Positions 40,766 through 52,868 of a stretch of 64,000 nt of DNA are shown here, in pieces. Position 1 is the stretch's first letter. Each line of letters begins with the position of its first letter. A model generated the notes under the pieces. That model was not told the DNA's origin. It ran no database searches and saw only the letters and a list, made by a program, of their open reading frames with translations. Origin of the DNA: Streptomyces actinomycinicus. GTDB lineage: Bacteria > Actinomycetota > Actinomycetes > Streptomycetales > Streptomycetaceae. A program made the position numbers and the translations under genes. The DNA lies in contig NZ_JAERRK010000013.1 of the NCBI RefSeq assembly GCF_016741775.1, positions 1 to 64,000 on the forward strand. The letters are read 5' to 3'.

Positions 40766-43700
40766 GTTCTCGATCATGCGGCGGGCGCTGGGGCCCACCA
40801 CCGCGGCCCAGTCGTCCGGGGTGTCGGTCAGCCAGCGGGCCATGCGCGCGGCGAAGCCGGGCACGTGCCGGCCGAGATCGACCAGGCCGCGGTCGAAGTG
40901 GGTCGCGCCCTCGGGGGTGCGGCCGAGGAGCATGCCGGTGCGGTGGACGAGGCCCCGGACCTCCTCCTCCTGGCCGACCCCGAGCCCCGCCGCCGCGTAC
41001 AGGACGGCGTCCAGGACGGCCGGGTCCTGCTCCCGCGCCAGCAGGAACTCCAGCAGCTCGCGCCGGAGCGGGCGGGAGGCGGGGGTGCCGGCGGCGGCGA
41101 GCACGGTGGCGAGGGCCGCCCGCACCTGCTCGGGGCCGCCGTCGAGCAGGCCGGTGACGAGGGGCAGGAGGACCGAGCGGGCGGTGGGGCCCTGTTCGAG
41201 GCGGCGGTCGACGTAGCCGGCGACGTGCCCCGCGGTCTCCGGGCGCAGCCGCACCGCCTCCCGGACGAGGGCGGCGACCCGGCGGGCCAGGGCCGGAGTG
41301 GTGACGTCGGCGAGGCTGCGCAGGGCCGCACCGGTGTCCGGGCCGCCGGCGTCCGGGGCGCGGAGACGGGCGCGGAAGGCCTCCAGGACCGGCTCCGGGT
41401 GGGTGGCGAGGGCCGGGACCAGGGCGCCCGGCGGGAACTGCGGGTCGGCTTCGGCGAAGTGGCGCAGGGCCTCCGTGAGGTAGCGGTCGCGGGTGTGCGG
41501 GTCGCGGACCAGCAGGGCCAGGGCGCCGCCGTGCAGGGTGCAGTCAGCGGGGCGGGCGAGCAGGGCGAGAGCGGCGTAGCGCAGCAGCTCGCGGTCCGCG
41601 TCCGACCGGACGTAGGGGGCCGCGCGCAGCCCGAAGGCCACGGCCGCCACCCGGCGTGCGGGGCGCTCGTCGTGCGCCCAGCGGTCGACGGCCCGGCAGA
41701 CGGCCGACGGCTCCTCCTCGGCGAGGACGGCGAGCAGCTCGTCGGCGCGCCGGTGCCCGCAGGCCACCAGCACCTCGGTGAGATCGTCCAGGGCGGCGTG
41801 CCGGTGGGTGTGCAGCAGCGCCTGCGCGGCGGTGGCCACGGTGGCGTGCGGGGTCGCGGGGAGCGGTCGCTCGTCGGCGAACCAGCCTGTCAGCAGGGGC
41901 TGTACGACGTCCGGGGCGTCCGCGAGCAGGCCGGCCACGGCGTCGAGGTAGCGGTCGGCTGCGGCCGGCGGCGCCGGGTCCGCCAGTACGAGCCTGCGCA
42001 GCAGGTCGAGGCGCTCGGCGTCGGAGACGGGCAGGGCGGTCCAGAAGGCGGGGCCGAACTCGGCCGGCACGGGGCGCCGGGCGCGGCGCCAGGCGACGAC
42101 GCGGTCGGCGAGCAGGCGCAGCACTTCGGTGTACGGCGTGGCGTCCGGCACCTGGAGCAGGGTCCTGGCGAGCAGCCGGGCGCCCCACCAGGAGTCCGGG
42201 TCGCGTTCCAGGACGTCGGCCAACTCCCTCAGACGGAAGGACAGTTGGCGGTGTCCGTGCTCGCGGGCGAGGAGCAGCAGGGCCTGCACGACGGGGCCGA
42301 CGCGGTGGTGCGGCACGGGGACGGGGCGGCTCTCGCTCGGTGCGCCGGCCCGGTGCACCAGGGCGAGCAGTGCCTCGTCCAGGTCGAGGTGCATGCCCTG
42401 GATCCAGTCGGCGAACTCCTCGTGGGCGAAGCGGTAGCCGCTGCCGGCCGGCACGAGGAGGCCTTCGGTGAGCACGGCGGAGGCCCAGCCGGTAACGGCG
42501 CCGAGCCGGGCCGGGGCCGGTCCCCAGGGGAACACCGCCTCGAACGACTCACGGTCCAGTTCGCCCTGCCCCGGTCCCAGGCTGCGCCGGGCGGCCTCGT
42601 GCACCTGCCCGGCCACCCGTGCGGCGAGCCGCCGTAACGCCGCGCCGCGCAGGCCGGCGGGGGCGCCGAGGCGGACCGCGATGCGCAGGCACATCAGGTC
42701 CAGGTAGGCGGCGAAGACCTCGTGCCGCCCGACCGGTCCGGCGGCCGGGGCGTCTGGCACGGCGGCGCGGACCTCGGCCAGCAGCCGGAGGGTGAGCGGA
42801 TGCCGCGCGTCCCGCTCGAGAAGGACCCCGTCCGGGATGCCGTAGCGGACCCGGGCCCGCCGCGCCTCCCCGACCCCGAAGTCCCCGAGCCGAAGACAGG
42901 GCGGGAGCCCGGCAGACCCCGGCTGCGCAAGCCGACCGGCCGAAACGCCGCCGCCCGAGACACCGGCAACCGGGCCGTCGGCAACCGGGGCGTCGCCAGG
43001 CGGGGCATCGAGAGCCGGGGCATGGACAGCTGAGGCGTCACCGGCTGGGGTGTGGTGCGACCGGTCAGCGAGGCCGCCCGAGTCACAGGGCCGGGGCACA
43101 CGGACGGCCGAGTCGAGCACCGTCCCGCCGGGGTCGGCCGGGCTCTGCGGACAGTCACAACCAACCAGGCAATGCACCGTCCCACGGGCGCCGACCGGAA
43201 CGCGCGAGCAGTCACACCCGGTGGGACCGTGCACGGTCCCACCGGCGCCGGCCGAGGCACTCGAGCACGCACAGCCGACCGAACCGTCCGGCATGTCGAC
43301 GGCGCCGGCCACGCCGGACAACCAAGCCGAAGCACCCCGCGCCCCCGCACCCTCCCCCGGGTCGGACGGGCGGTGGGGGTCGGGGTCGGGGGCGGGGGGT
43401 GTGTGGAGCAGGTCCGCCGGGAAGCAGCTTCCCGCGCGTTCCCAGTGTTCCTCGCGGCAGGCCACCACCAGACGTGCCCCGGTCTCGCGCAGCCAGGCGG
43501 CCGTGCCATGGGTCCATTCGGGCAGGCGGTGGGCGAGCACGGGGGGCATTTCCTCGGGCCCGTCGAGGAGGAGGAGCAGGGGGCGGCCGGCACGGGCGGC
43601 GAGGCGGGCCAGGTGTCCGGGGGTGAGGTCGCCGAGGTCTTCGGGGCGGACGCCCCGGGACGCGGCGACGATCCGGGCGGCCCGCTCGACGGTCCGGCGC

Positions 43701-44785
43701 GCGGCGTCGGCCAGGGAGTCGTCGGTGTCGTTCAGGTCGGCGCCGCGCAGCCACAGCGTGGGCGCGGGCCGCTCGCCCCGGGCACGGCGGGCGGCGAGCG
43801 CCGCGAGTTCCGTCGTGCGGCCGCTGCCGGGCGCGCCGACGAGCCCGAGGACGGACCGGTCGCCGTCGGTGAACGCGGCCAGCTCGCGGGCGATGTCGGC
43901 CCGCTCGACCGGTTCGGTGGCGGCGGGACGGCCGGCGAGGACGCCCGGCGGGCCGTCCTGACCCATCGAGGTGGCGGTCAGCTGGAGGATGCCGGCGAGG
44001 TTGAGGTCGGTCCCGTAGCCGGGGACGGTGAGCGCGTTACGGGCGAGCAGCGCGGCGAGGGGGCCGTCGGCGGGGCGCAAGGGCACCGCGAAGCCCACGT
44101 CGCGCTGGGCGGTGTGCAGCGCGGTGCCGAGGACGCCGACGACCGCGCCGGTGCCCGCGTCGAGCACCGGCCCGCCTGCCGCACCGCCGCCGAGCCGGAG
44201 CGCGTCCCGGCCGGCCGTGCCGATGGCCAGCTCCAGCGCGTCGTCGAGGAGGTGGAAGCGGTCGGTGGCGGTGTACGTCACCTGGGTGGCGGCCAGCACC
44301 CGGGCCTCGCGCCAGCACCCGGCGACGATCCGTACGTAGCTGCCGGCGTCGATCCGCTCCCGCACGGTCAGCGGCAGCGGCTCCACGTCCAGGCCCTCGG
44401 TGCGCACCAGGGCGAGGTCCAGGTCCGGCAGCGGGGTGACGGCGTCGGCGCCGACGACGCAGGTGGCGTTCCCCGCCGCGTGCAGCACCAGCCGGGGCAG
44501 GCCGTCGACGGCCTCATGGCTGGTGAGCAGGGTGCCCTCGTGGTCGGCGAGGAAGCCGAGGCCGCGCGGGCGGCCGGCCAGGTCCCGGATCAGTACGAGG
44601 GCGGCCTCGACCCGGCCGGTGCCGGCGCCGGACGTGCCGGGGACCTCGTCCGCCGGCCGGGGTGCGCCGTGCGGGCGCTGTTCGTGTTCTGCGCGACCGC
44701 CCACGTGACGTGAGTGGTCCCGGTGACCGCGGTCGTCCCCGTGATCCCGGCGCCCGCCTCCGGTGCGCGGGCCCCGTCCCGCCAT
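40739..44785 (-). CDS. Pseudo-protease/STAND-like NTPase with repeat C-terminus
   Basis: 1348 aa. Residues about 60-260 look like a trypsin-type domain: a histidine in LLTSHEAV (~90) and an aspartate in DLDLALVRTE (~122). However, the serine site reads GGAAGGP (~204) instead of GDSGGP, so it lacks the nucleophile. An NTPase domain follows, with P-loop GAPGSGRTTE (~317-326; lysine replaced by arginine) and Walker B-like LLLLLDGPEE (~405). Residues about 455-630 are low-complexity with ~19-residue Cys-rich repeats (GTVHGPTGCDC, GTVHCLVGCDC). The rest is helical-repeat-like. ATG at 44785 after GGGAGG. It lies between truB and ribF. Architecture resembles actinobacterial trypsin-STAND regulators; function unknown. 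Confidence 0.8.
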   Translation of the reverse strand: MAGRGPRTGGGRRDHGDDRGHRDHSRHVGGRAEHEQRPHGAPRPADEVPGTSGAGTGRVEAALVLIRDLAGRPRGLGFLADHEGTLLTSHEAVDGLPRLVLHAAGNATCVVGADAVTPLPDLDLALVRTEGLDVEPLPLTVRERIDAGSYVRIVAGCWREARVLAATQVTYTATDRFHLLDDALELAIGTAGRDALRLGGGAAGGPVLDAGTGAVVGVLGTALHTAQRDVGFAVPLRPADGPLAALLARNALTVPGYGTDLNLAGILQLTATSMGQDGPPGVLAGRPAATEPVERADIARELAAFTDGDRSVLGLVGAPGSGRTTELAALAARRARGERPAPTLWLRGADLNDTDDSLADAARRTVERAARIVAASRGVRPEDLGDLTPGHLARLAARAGRPLLLLLDGPEEMPPVLAHRLPEWTHGTAAWLRETGARLVVACREEHWERAGSCFPADLLHTPPAPDPDPHRPSDPGEGAGARGASAWLSGVAGAVDMPDGSVGCACSSASAGAGGTVHGPTGCDCSRVPVGARGTVHCLVGCDCPQSPADPGGTVLDSAVRVPRPCDSGGLADRSHHTPAGDASAVHAPALDAPPGDAPVADGPVAGVSGGGVSAGRLAQPGSAGLPPCLRLGDFGVGEARRARVRYGIPDGVLLERDARHPLTLRLLAEVRAAVPDAPAAGPVGRHEVFAAYLDLMCLRIAVRLGAPAGLRGAALRRLAARVAGQVHEAARRSLGPGQGELDRESFEAVFPWGPAPARLGAVTGWASAVLTEGLLVPAGSGYRFAHEEFADWIQGMHLDLDEALLALVHRAGAPSESRPVPVPHHRVGPVVQALLLLAREHGHRQLSFRLRELADVLERDPDSWWGARLLARTLLQVPDATPYTEVLRLLADRVVAWRRARRPVPAEFGPAFWTALPVSDAERLDLLRRLVLADPAPPAAADRYLDAVAGLLADAPDVVQPLLTGWFADERPLPATPHATVATAAQALLHTHRHAALDDLTEVLVACGHRRADELLAVLAEEEPSAVCRAVDRWAHDERPARRVAAVAFGLRAAPYVRSDADRELLRYAALALLARPADCTLHGGALALLVRDPHTRDRYLTEALRHFAEADPQFPPGALVPALATHPEPVLEAFRARLRAPDAGGPDTGAALRSLADVTTPALARRVAALVREAVRLRPETAGHVAGYVDRRLEQGPTARSVLLPLVTGLLDGGPEQVRAALATVLAAAGTPASRPLRRELLEFLLAREQDPAVLDAVLYAAAGLGVGQEEEVRGLVHRTGMLLGRTPEGATHFDRGLVDLGRHVPGFAARMARWLTDTPDDWAAVVGPSARRMIENLAGVRVPA

Positions 44786-44968
44786 GCCCGTACCTCCCCG
44801 CCCGTCCCGTGCCCTGTCTCCGACGGTAGGCGCGCGGTGATCGGCGGGACAGATGCCGCGGTGAACGCGCCCCCTTCCGCTCCCCCGGTTCACTCCGAGC
44901 GCCTGCCCGGTCGGGTGAATAGGGACAAGCTGCTGGATAACCCTAGGAGTGGGGGAACCGAGGGGGGA

Positions 44969-45016
44969 CCGTGGAGCGGCGGCAGCGGCCGATCAGGGCC
45001 GGCCGCCGCTCCACGG
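44969..45016 (-). terminator. Stem-loop terminator after truB
   Basis: 15-bp stem (44969-44983 with 45002-45016), with a further CGGCC/GGCCG pairing inside the loop, 16 nt beyond the truB stop. It separates truB from the STAND-like gene. Confidence 0.8.
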
Positions 45017-45032
45017 CGAGACGGGGACCGGC

Positions 45033-45938
45033 TCAGCCGAAGACGGCCAGGCTCTTCGCCTTGCCCCGGTGCTCCTCGACGAGCGCGACGAAGCGGCCCT
45101 CGGGCTCGAACACGGCGACGGGACCGGCGCCCGCGTACTCCTCGGGCATCTCCAGCCGGACGCCGTTCAGCAGCAGCCGGGCCCGCTTGGCGTCGACCTC
45201 CCAGCGTGGGAACGCCGCCGCCGCGGCCTCCGCGATCGGCATCACGGTCAGCTCCTGCTGGAGCTGGTCGAGCGTCTTCGCCGCGTCGAGCTTGTACGGG
45301 CCCACGCGGGTGCGGCGCAGTGCCGTGAGGTGGCCGCCCACGCCCAGGTCGGCGCCCAGGTCGCGGGCGAGGGCGCGGATGTAGGTGCCGGAGGAGCAGG
45401 CCACCGAGACCACGAGGTCGAGCACGGGCGTGCCGTCCTCGGCGACCGCGTCCCGGACGTCGTACACCGTGAAGGAGGAGATGGTCACCGGACGGGCGGG
45501 GATCTCGAAGTCCTCGCCCTCACGGGCCCGCTTGTACGACCGTACGCCGTCGATCTTGATGGCGCTGACCTTGGACGGCACCTGCATGATGTCGCCGGTC
45601 AGCTTGGCGATGCCGGCGTCAATGGCGTCCCGGGTCACCTTGGAGGCGTCGGTGGACGAGGTGATCTCGCCCTCGGCGTCGTCGGTGACCGTGTTCTGGC
45701 CCAGGCGGACGGTGCCCAGGTACTCCTTCTCGGTCAGCGCGAGGTGCCCGAGGAGCTTGGTGGCACGCTCGACGCCGAGGACCAGGACTCCGGTCGCCAT
45801 CGGGTCGAGGGTGCCTGCGTGGCCGACGCGGCGGGTCCTGGCGATCCCGCGCATCTTCGCGACCACGTCGTGCGAAGTGAAGCCCGACGGCTTGTCGACG
45901 ATGACAAGGCCGTCGGGCGTGGTGTGCTTCTGGGTCAT
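45033..45938 (-). CDS. truB: tRNA pseudouridine(55) synthase
   Basis: 301 aa. Isomerises U55 in the T-loop of tRNAs. The catalytic aspartate motif GHAGTLDPMATGVLVLG is present near residue 44, with KPSGFTSHDVV at the start and the C-terminal PUA-like region. ATG at 45938 overlaps the rbfA stop by 4 nt (ATGA), so it is translationally coupled to rbfA. Confidence 0.97.
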   Translation of the reverse strand: MTQKHTTPDGLVIVDKPSGFTSHDVVAKMRGIARTRRVGHAGTLDPMATGVLVLGVERATKLLGHLALTEKEYLGTVRLGQNTVTDDAEGEITSSTDASKVTRDAIDAGIAKLTGDIMQVPSKVSAIKIDGVRSYKRAREGEDFEIPARPVTISSFTVYDVRDAVAEDGTPVLDLVVSVACSSGTYIRALARDLGADLGVGGHLTALRRTRVGPYKLDAAKTLDQLQQELTVMPIAEAAAAAFPRWEVDAKRARLLLNGVRLEMPEEYAGAGPVAVFEPEGRFVALVEEHRGKAKSLAVFG

Positions 45939-46390
45939 TCCGCGGCGTCGCCGTCCGTCTCGGTGTCGTCGTCCGGCTTCTTGTAGGGGTCCGCGGCACC
46001 GGCGAACGAGGCGCCCGTGGCCGCCTCGCGCACCTTCTGGTCGGACTGCCGGGCCTTGTCGAGGAGGTCCTCGATGGTCCGGGCGGTGTCCGGCAGGGCG
46101 TCCGCGACGAAGGTCAGGGTGGGCGTGAACTTCACCCCGGCCGCGCGGCCCACCTCGGAGCGCAGGATGCCCTTGGCGCTCTCCAGGCCGGCGGCAGCGG
46201 CAGCCCGCTCCTCGTCGTCGCCGTAGACCGTGTAGAAGACGGTCGCCTCCCGCAGGTCACCCGTGACCCGGGTGTCCGTGATGGTGACGTGCGAGCCGAG
46301 CCGCGGGTCCTTGATCCCGCGCTGCAGCTTCTGGGCCACCACCTCCCGGATGAGGTCCGCCAGCCTTTTCGCCCGCGCGTTGTCGGCCAC
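45935..46390 (-). CDS. rbfA: Ribosome-binding factor A
   Basis: 151 aa. KH-fold factor for late 30S subunit maturation. Typical sequence: RAKRLADLIREVVAQKLQRGIKDPR, then VTITDTRVTGDLREATVFY. The last ~25 residues are acidic and extra compared with E. coli, which is normal in actinobacteria. Its start lies 41 nt after the DUF503 gene. Confidence 0.96.
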   Translation of the reverse strand: MADNARAKRLADLIREVVAQKLQRGIKDPRLGSHVTITDTRVTGDLREATVFYTVYGDDEERAAAAAGLESAKGILRSEVGRAAGVKFTPTLTFVADALPDTARTIEDLLDKARQSDQKVREAATGASFAGAADPYKKPDDDTETDGDAAE

Positions 46391-46431
46391 TGGTCCGTCT
46401 CCCGTTCTTTCTTCTTCTCAACGTTCTGTGG

Positions 46432-46725
46432 TCAGTCGTCGTCGCCGTGGAGACGCCGTCGTACGGACAGCAGTTCCACCTCCGGGCGGGCGGCGACCAG
46501 CCGTTCACACCGGTCCAGTATGTCGGTGAGGTGCGCCGCGTCTCCGGAGACCGCCGCGAGGCCGATGATCGCCCGCCGGTGGAGGTCCATGTGGTCCACC
46601 TCGGCCGCGCTCACCGCGTACTTCCGCTGGAGTTCGGCGACGATCGGGCGGACCACGGAGCGCTTCTCCTTCAGCGAATGGACGTCGCCGAGGAGGAGGT
46701 CGAAGGACAGAGTCCCCACGTACAT
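46432..46725 (-). CDS. DUF503/YlxP family protein
   Basis: 97 aa, the usual family size. Starts MYVGTLSFDLLLGDVHSLKEKR, the DUF503 signature. The family sits next to rbfA in many Gram-positive bacteria and is presumed to act in ribosome or RNA metabolism; no reaction is known. ATG at 46725 with only a weak ribosome binding site (GGGTGA). It begins after the infB terminator, so it needs its own promoter. Confidence 0.9.
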   Translation of the reverse strand: MYVGTLSFDLLLGDVHSLKEKRSVVRPIVAELQRKYAVSAAEVDHMDLHRRAIIGLAAVSGDAAHLTDILDRCERLVAARPEVELLSVRRRLHGDDD

Positions 46726-46892
46726 GTGTGTAACCGGTTCACCCGCCGGTACGGGATCGATGGCCCCGGGTCCGTGTGGCCGGGGACATCAAGAACGGTA
46801 CCGCGTACCTGCCGGTGGCTCGACAGGGTTTCGGTGCCGTGGGGTGGGCGCCGGGCGCCCACCCGTCTCGGTCGGCCGAGAACAAAAGGCGC

Positions 46893-46926
46893 GCTGGCCG
46901 GCGGAACCGAAGTTCCGCCGGCCAGC
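46893..46926 (-). terminator. infB terminator with UUCG tetraloop
   Basis: Perfect 15-bp stem (46893-46907 with 46912-46926). On the minus strand the loop is TTCG closed by C-G, the extra-stable C(UUCG)G tetraloop, and TTTT follows shortly after. It is the most classical rho-independent terminator in the window. Confidence 0.9.
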
Positions 46927-46941
46927 ACGAGCCGTGGGGCG

Positions 46942-50028
<3,087 letters not shown>

Positions 50029-50078
50029 TTCGCTCCTTTGAGGTCCGGGTTGAAGCCGGACCGTCGCTAGTTCATGGG

Positions 50079-50111
50079 CGTACTCATCGCGTACTCATCG
50101 AGTGCTCATCG
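50079..50111. repeat. 11-bp triple repeat before infB
   Basis: CGTACTCATCG twice (50079-50089, 50090-50100) and a third diverged copy (50101-50111), in the ylxR-infB spacer about 50 nt upstream of the infB start. Meaning unknown. Confidence 0.7.
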
Positions 50112-50173
50112 CAATCTCGACCTGCTTTCGACTCGCGAGGTACCAGGCCGCACGGGGTTCCGTACGGCTCGTC

Positions 50174-50470
50174 TTACGGCGTTGCCTGCTCGGCAACTGT
50201 TGTCTGCTCGACGTATCGGCGCAACGCCTTTGTGTCGAGCGCTCCCGGGGCGCGCAGTGCCCGCGAGAACGCCCGGCGGCGTACCGCCTGGTCGAGACAG
50301 ACCAGGGCGGGGTGCACATAAGCACCCCGGCCGGGCAGCGTACCGCGAGGATCGGGGGCGCATGTGTCCTCGATCTTCACGATCCGCAGCAGATCGTCCT
50401 TGGCCGCCCGCTCCCGGCACCCCACACAGGTGCGTTCAGGGCATGCTCCGGCGTGCGTCCGGCCAGACAC
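50174..50470 (-). CDS. ylxR: YlxR family RNA-binding protein
   Basis: 98 aa. Family motifs ERTCVGCRER and GRGAYVHP are present. YlxR binds RNA and in B. subtilis affects RNase P and global expression; here its role is not known. GTG at 50470 with GGGGAGG 11 nt upstream. It sits between nusA and infB as in most bacteria that have it; ylxQ is absent. Confidence 0.92.
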   Translation of the reverse strand: MSGRTHAGACPERTCVGCRERAAKDDLLRIVKIEDTCAPDPRGTLPGRGAYVHPALVCLDQAVRRRAFSRALRAPGALDTKALRRYVEQTTVAEQATP

Positions 50471-50560
50471 GTCTCAGTCTACCTCCCCGTACCGACCTCA
50501 CCCCTTCGGGGCAAAGATCGAACGGCTGTTGTCGTGATTCCAGCGGCCTTCGGCCTGGAA

Positions 50561-51547
50561 CTATTCCCCGGCGTGCTCGGTGTCGGGCCGGATGTCGATC
50601 CTCCAGCCGGTGAGCCGGGCCGCCAGGCGGGCGTTCTGGCCCTCCTTGCCGATCGCCAGCGACAACTGGTAGTCCGGCACCGTCACCCGGGCGGAGCGGG
50701 CGGCCATGTCCACGACCTCCACCTTGCTCACCCGAGCGGGTGACAGGGCGTTCGCGACCATCTCCGCCGGGTCGTCCGACCAGTCGACGATGTCGATCTT
50801 CTCGCCGTTCAGTTCGCCCATCACGTTGCGCACCCGGCCGCCCATCGGGCCGATGCAGGCGCCCTTGGCGTTCAGACCCGAACGGGTGGACCGTACGGCG
50901 ATCTTGGTGCGGTGACCGGCCTCACGGGCGATCGCGGCGATCTCCACCGAGCCGTCGGCGATCTCCGGCACCTCCAGGGCGAAGAGCTTCTTCACCAGGT
51001 TGGGGTGCGTACGGGAGAGGGTGACGGAGGGGCCGCGGACGCCCTTGGCGACCCGGACGACGTAGCTGCGCAGCCGCATGCCGTGCGGGTAGGTCTCGCC
51101 GGGCACCTGCTCCTGCACCGGCAGGATGGCCTCCAGCTTGCCGATGTCGACGAGCACGTTCTTGGGGTCGCGGCCCTGCTGGACGACGCCGGTGACGATG
51201 TCGCCCTCGCGGCCGGCGTACTCGCCGAGCGTGGCGTCGTCCTCCGCGTCACGCAGCCGCTGCAGGATCACCTGCTTGGCGGTGGTGGCGGCGATCCGGC
51301 CGAAGCCGGACGGGGTGTCGTCGAACTCCCGCGCCTCCTGCCCCTCCGCCAGGTCCTCGGGGTCCTCCTTCGCCCACACGGTCACATGCCCGGTCTCCCG
51401 GTTGAGCTCCACGCGCGCGTGTCGGCGGCTTCCCTCGGTGCGGTGGTAGGCGATGAGGAGGGCGGACTCGATCGCCTCGACCAGCAGGTCGAAGGAGATC
51501 TCCTTCTCCCGAACCAAGCCCCGCAGGGCGCTCATGTCGATGTCCAC
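50561..51547 (-). CDS. nusA: Transcription termination/antitermination factor NusA
   Basis: 328 aa, the short actinobacterial form: N-terminal RNA-polymerase-binding domain (MDIDMSALRGLVREKEISF), S1 domain (GDIVTGVVQQGRDPKNVLVDI), and two KH domains (GLNAKGACIGPMGGRVRNV; LAIGKEGQNARLAARLTGW). It lacks the C-terminal acidic repeats of E. coli. GTG at 51547 starts 2 nt after the rimP stop, with GAGGAGGAGG inside the rimP end, so it is coupled to rimP. Confidence 0.97.
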   Translation of the reverse strand: MDIDMSALRGLVREKEISFDLLVEAIESALLIAYHRTEGSRRHARVELNRETGHVTVWAKEDPEDLAEGQEAREFDDTPSGFGRIAATTAKQVILQRLRDAEDDATLGEYAGREGDIVTGVVQQGRDPKNVLVDIGKLEAILPVQEQVPGETYPHGMRLRSYVVRVAKGVRGPSVTLSRTHPNLVKKLFALEVPEIADGSVEIAAIAREAGHRTKIAVRSTRSGLNAKGACIGPMGGRVRNVMGELNGEKIDIVDWSDDPAEMVANALSPARVSKVEVVDMAARSARVTVPDYQLSLAIGKEGQNARLAARLTGWRIDIRPDTEHAGE

Positions 51548-51549
51548 GG

Positions 51550-52062
51550 CTACGCCTCCTCCTCTTCCTTCATGTCCTTCTTGCTGTCCTTGCGGTTGAA
51601 CTCGACCTGCACCCGCGCCCTGCCGATCTCCGGGAAGGCGAGTCTGCGGGCGGTGGCCTTGCGGCCCTTCACGCCGGGCACCTCGACGTCGATGCCCTCG
51701 TCGTCGACCGTCAGGATCCGCGCGACCAGCTCGCCGCCCTCGGCCAGCTGGAACTTCACGAGCCGGTCGACGGCGCGCACGAAGTGCCGGTGCTCGGTGA
51801 GGAGGCGCTCCGCGCCGGGGGTGCCGACCTCCAGGTCGTACGCCGCGTCACCCATCGCGTTGGTCTCGTCCAGCTTCGCCGAGAGCGCACGGCTCACATC
51901 GGCGATCGCGTCCAGGTCCGCTCCGGTGTCGGAGTCCACGACGACACGCAGCACACGCTTGCGTCCGACGGAGTCCACGGCGATCTCTTCGAGATCCAGC
52001 CCCTGGGAGGTGACGAGCGGTTCCAGCAGCTCTCGCAGCCTCTCGCTCTGGGTGGTGCTCAT
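51550..52062 (-). CDS. rimP: Ribosome maturation factor RimP
   Basis: 170 aa. Needed for 30S assembly. Typical LEEIAVDSVGRKRVLRVVVDSD and YDLEVGTPGAERLL motifs, and an acidic tail ending EEEEA. ATG at 52062 (MSTTQSERL) with GGAG upstream; the frame is open to 52509 but that extension is not coding-like. First gene of the rimP-nusA-ylxR-infB unit. Confidence 0.95.
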   Translation of the reverse strand: MSTTQSERLRELLEPLVTSQGLDLEEIAVDSVGRKRVLRVVVDSDTGADLDAIADVSRALSAKLDETNAMGDAAYDLEVGTPGAERLLTEHRHFVRAVDRLVKFQLAEGGELVARILTVDDEGIDVEVPGVKGRKATARRLAFPEIGRARVQVEFNRKDSKKDMKEEEEA

Positions 52063-52364
52063 CCGGGTGACTCCTCGGCCGCGTGTGCTGTTGTGGGATG
52101 GGTCGCGTGTCTGGTCAAAGGGTATCCGGTCGCAGGGAGTGTTGCGTCCTGCCTCCGGCGGCGGGCCGGGTCGCGCGGATGCCCCGGACGGCTGTCGTCC
52201 GTCCGGCGTGGGCGGGCCGGTCGTGGCTGGTCGCGCAGTTCCTCGCGCCCTTCGGGCAGGTGCACGAGCCGGTGACATGAGTCCGGCGGGTTCGCGGGTA
52301 CGGTGATCAGCGGCGGGTCGGCGTTCCCGCCCGTGTGTTCGTACGAGCCCCGAGGACGTCAGCC
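52063..52364. other. Divergent promoter region rimP/lipoprotein
   Basis: 302 nt with no gene. It must hold the rimP operon promoter on the minus strand. TTGACC (around 52115) and TACCCT are present but not at correct spacing to each other. On the plus strand GAGGA precedes the lipoprotein GTG. No hairpin or repeat stands out. Confidence 0.5.
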
Positions 52365-52868
52365 GTGCCGTACCCCCCGCCCTCGCGCACCCCCTCGGGG
52401 CCGCGCAGAAGATCACTGATCGCCTCGGCCGCCGGCGCCGCGCTGCTGGTGGGCTGCTCGGCCGAGCAGGACTCCGGCGCCGACGACCCGTCGGCCGCCG
52501 ACCGGGCACGCGCGCGTGCGGCCCGGGACAGCAGGGAGCTGCTGGCGCGCTACGACGCCGTGCTCGCCGCCCATTCCGGGCTGGCGGAGCGGCTGCGCCC
52601 GCTCCGGGAACAGGTGGCGCAGCACGTGGGCGCGTTCGGGGACGGCACGAAGTCCACGCCCGCGCCCGCGCGCTCCTCGGGCTCGCCGACGCCGGTCCCG
52701 GCCGCCGAGAAGGACGCCGTGGCCGCGCTGGCAGCGGCCGAGCGTGCCCTCGCCGACCGGCGCGGCAAGGAGCTGCTGGAGACGCCGGGCGAGCTGGCCC
52801 GGCTGCTGGCGTCGGTCGCGGCGGCCGGGGCGGCGCACGCGTACCTGCTGACGGAGGGGACCAGGTGA
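52365..52868 (+). CDS. Tat-type lipoprotein of unknown function
   Basis: 167 aa. The signal peptide has RRR before the hydrophobic stretch (SLIASAAGAALLVGC) and a lipobox LVGC near residue 31, so it is a predicted Tat-exported lipoprotein. The mature part is helical and Ala-rich with a Ser/Pro linker (STPAPARSSGSPTPVPA). GTG at 52365 after GAGGAC. Its end overlaps the DUF4439 gene by 4 nt (GTGA), so the two proteins are made together, perhaps as a surface-anchored partner of the ferritin-like protein. Confidence 0.85.
   Translation: MPYPPPSRTPSGPRRRSLIASAAGAALLVGCSAEQDSGADDPSAADRARARAARDSRELLARYDAVLAAHSGLAERLRPLREQVAQHVGAFGDGTKSTPAPARSSGSPTPVPAAEKDAVAALAAAERALADRRGKELLETPGELARLLASVAAAGAAHAYLLTEGTR

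Noticed and set aside
52100..52135. rimP promoter with TTGACC
   Set aside because: TTGACC has no TANNNT at 16-18 nt downstream; TACCCT lies upstream of it, so the two cannot form one promoter.
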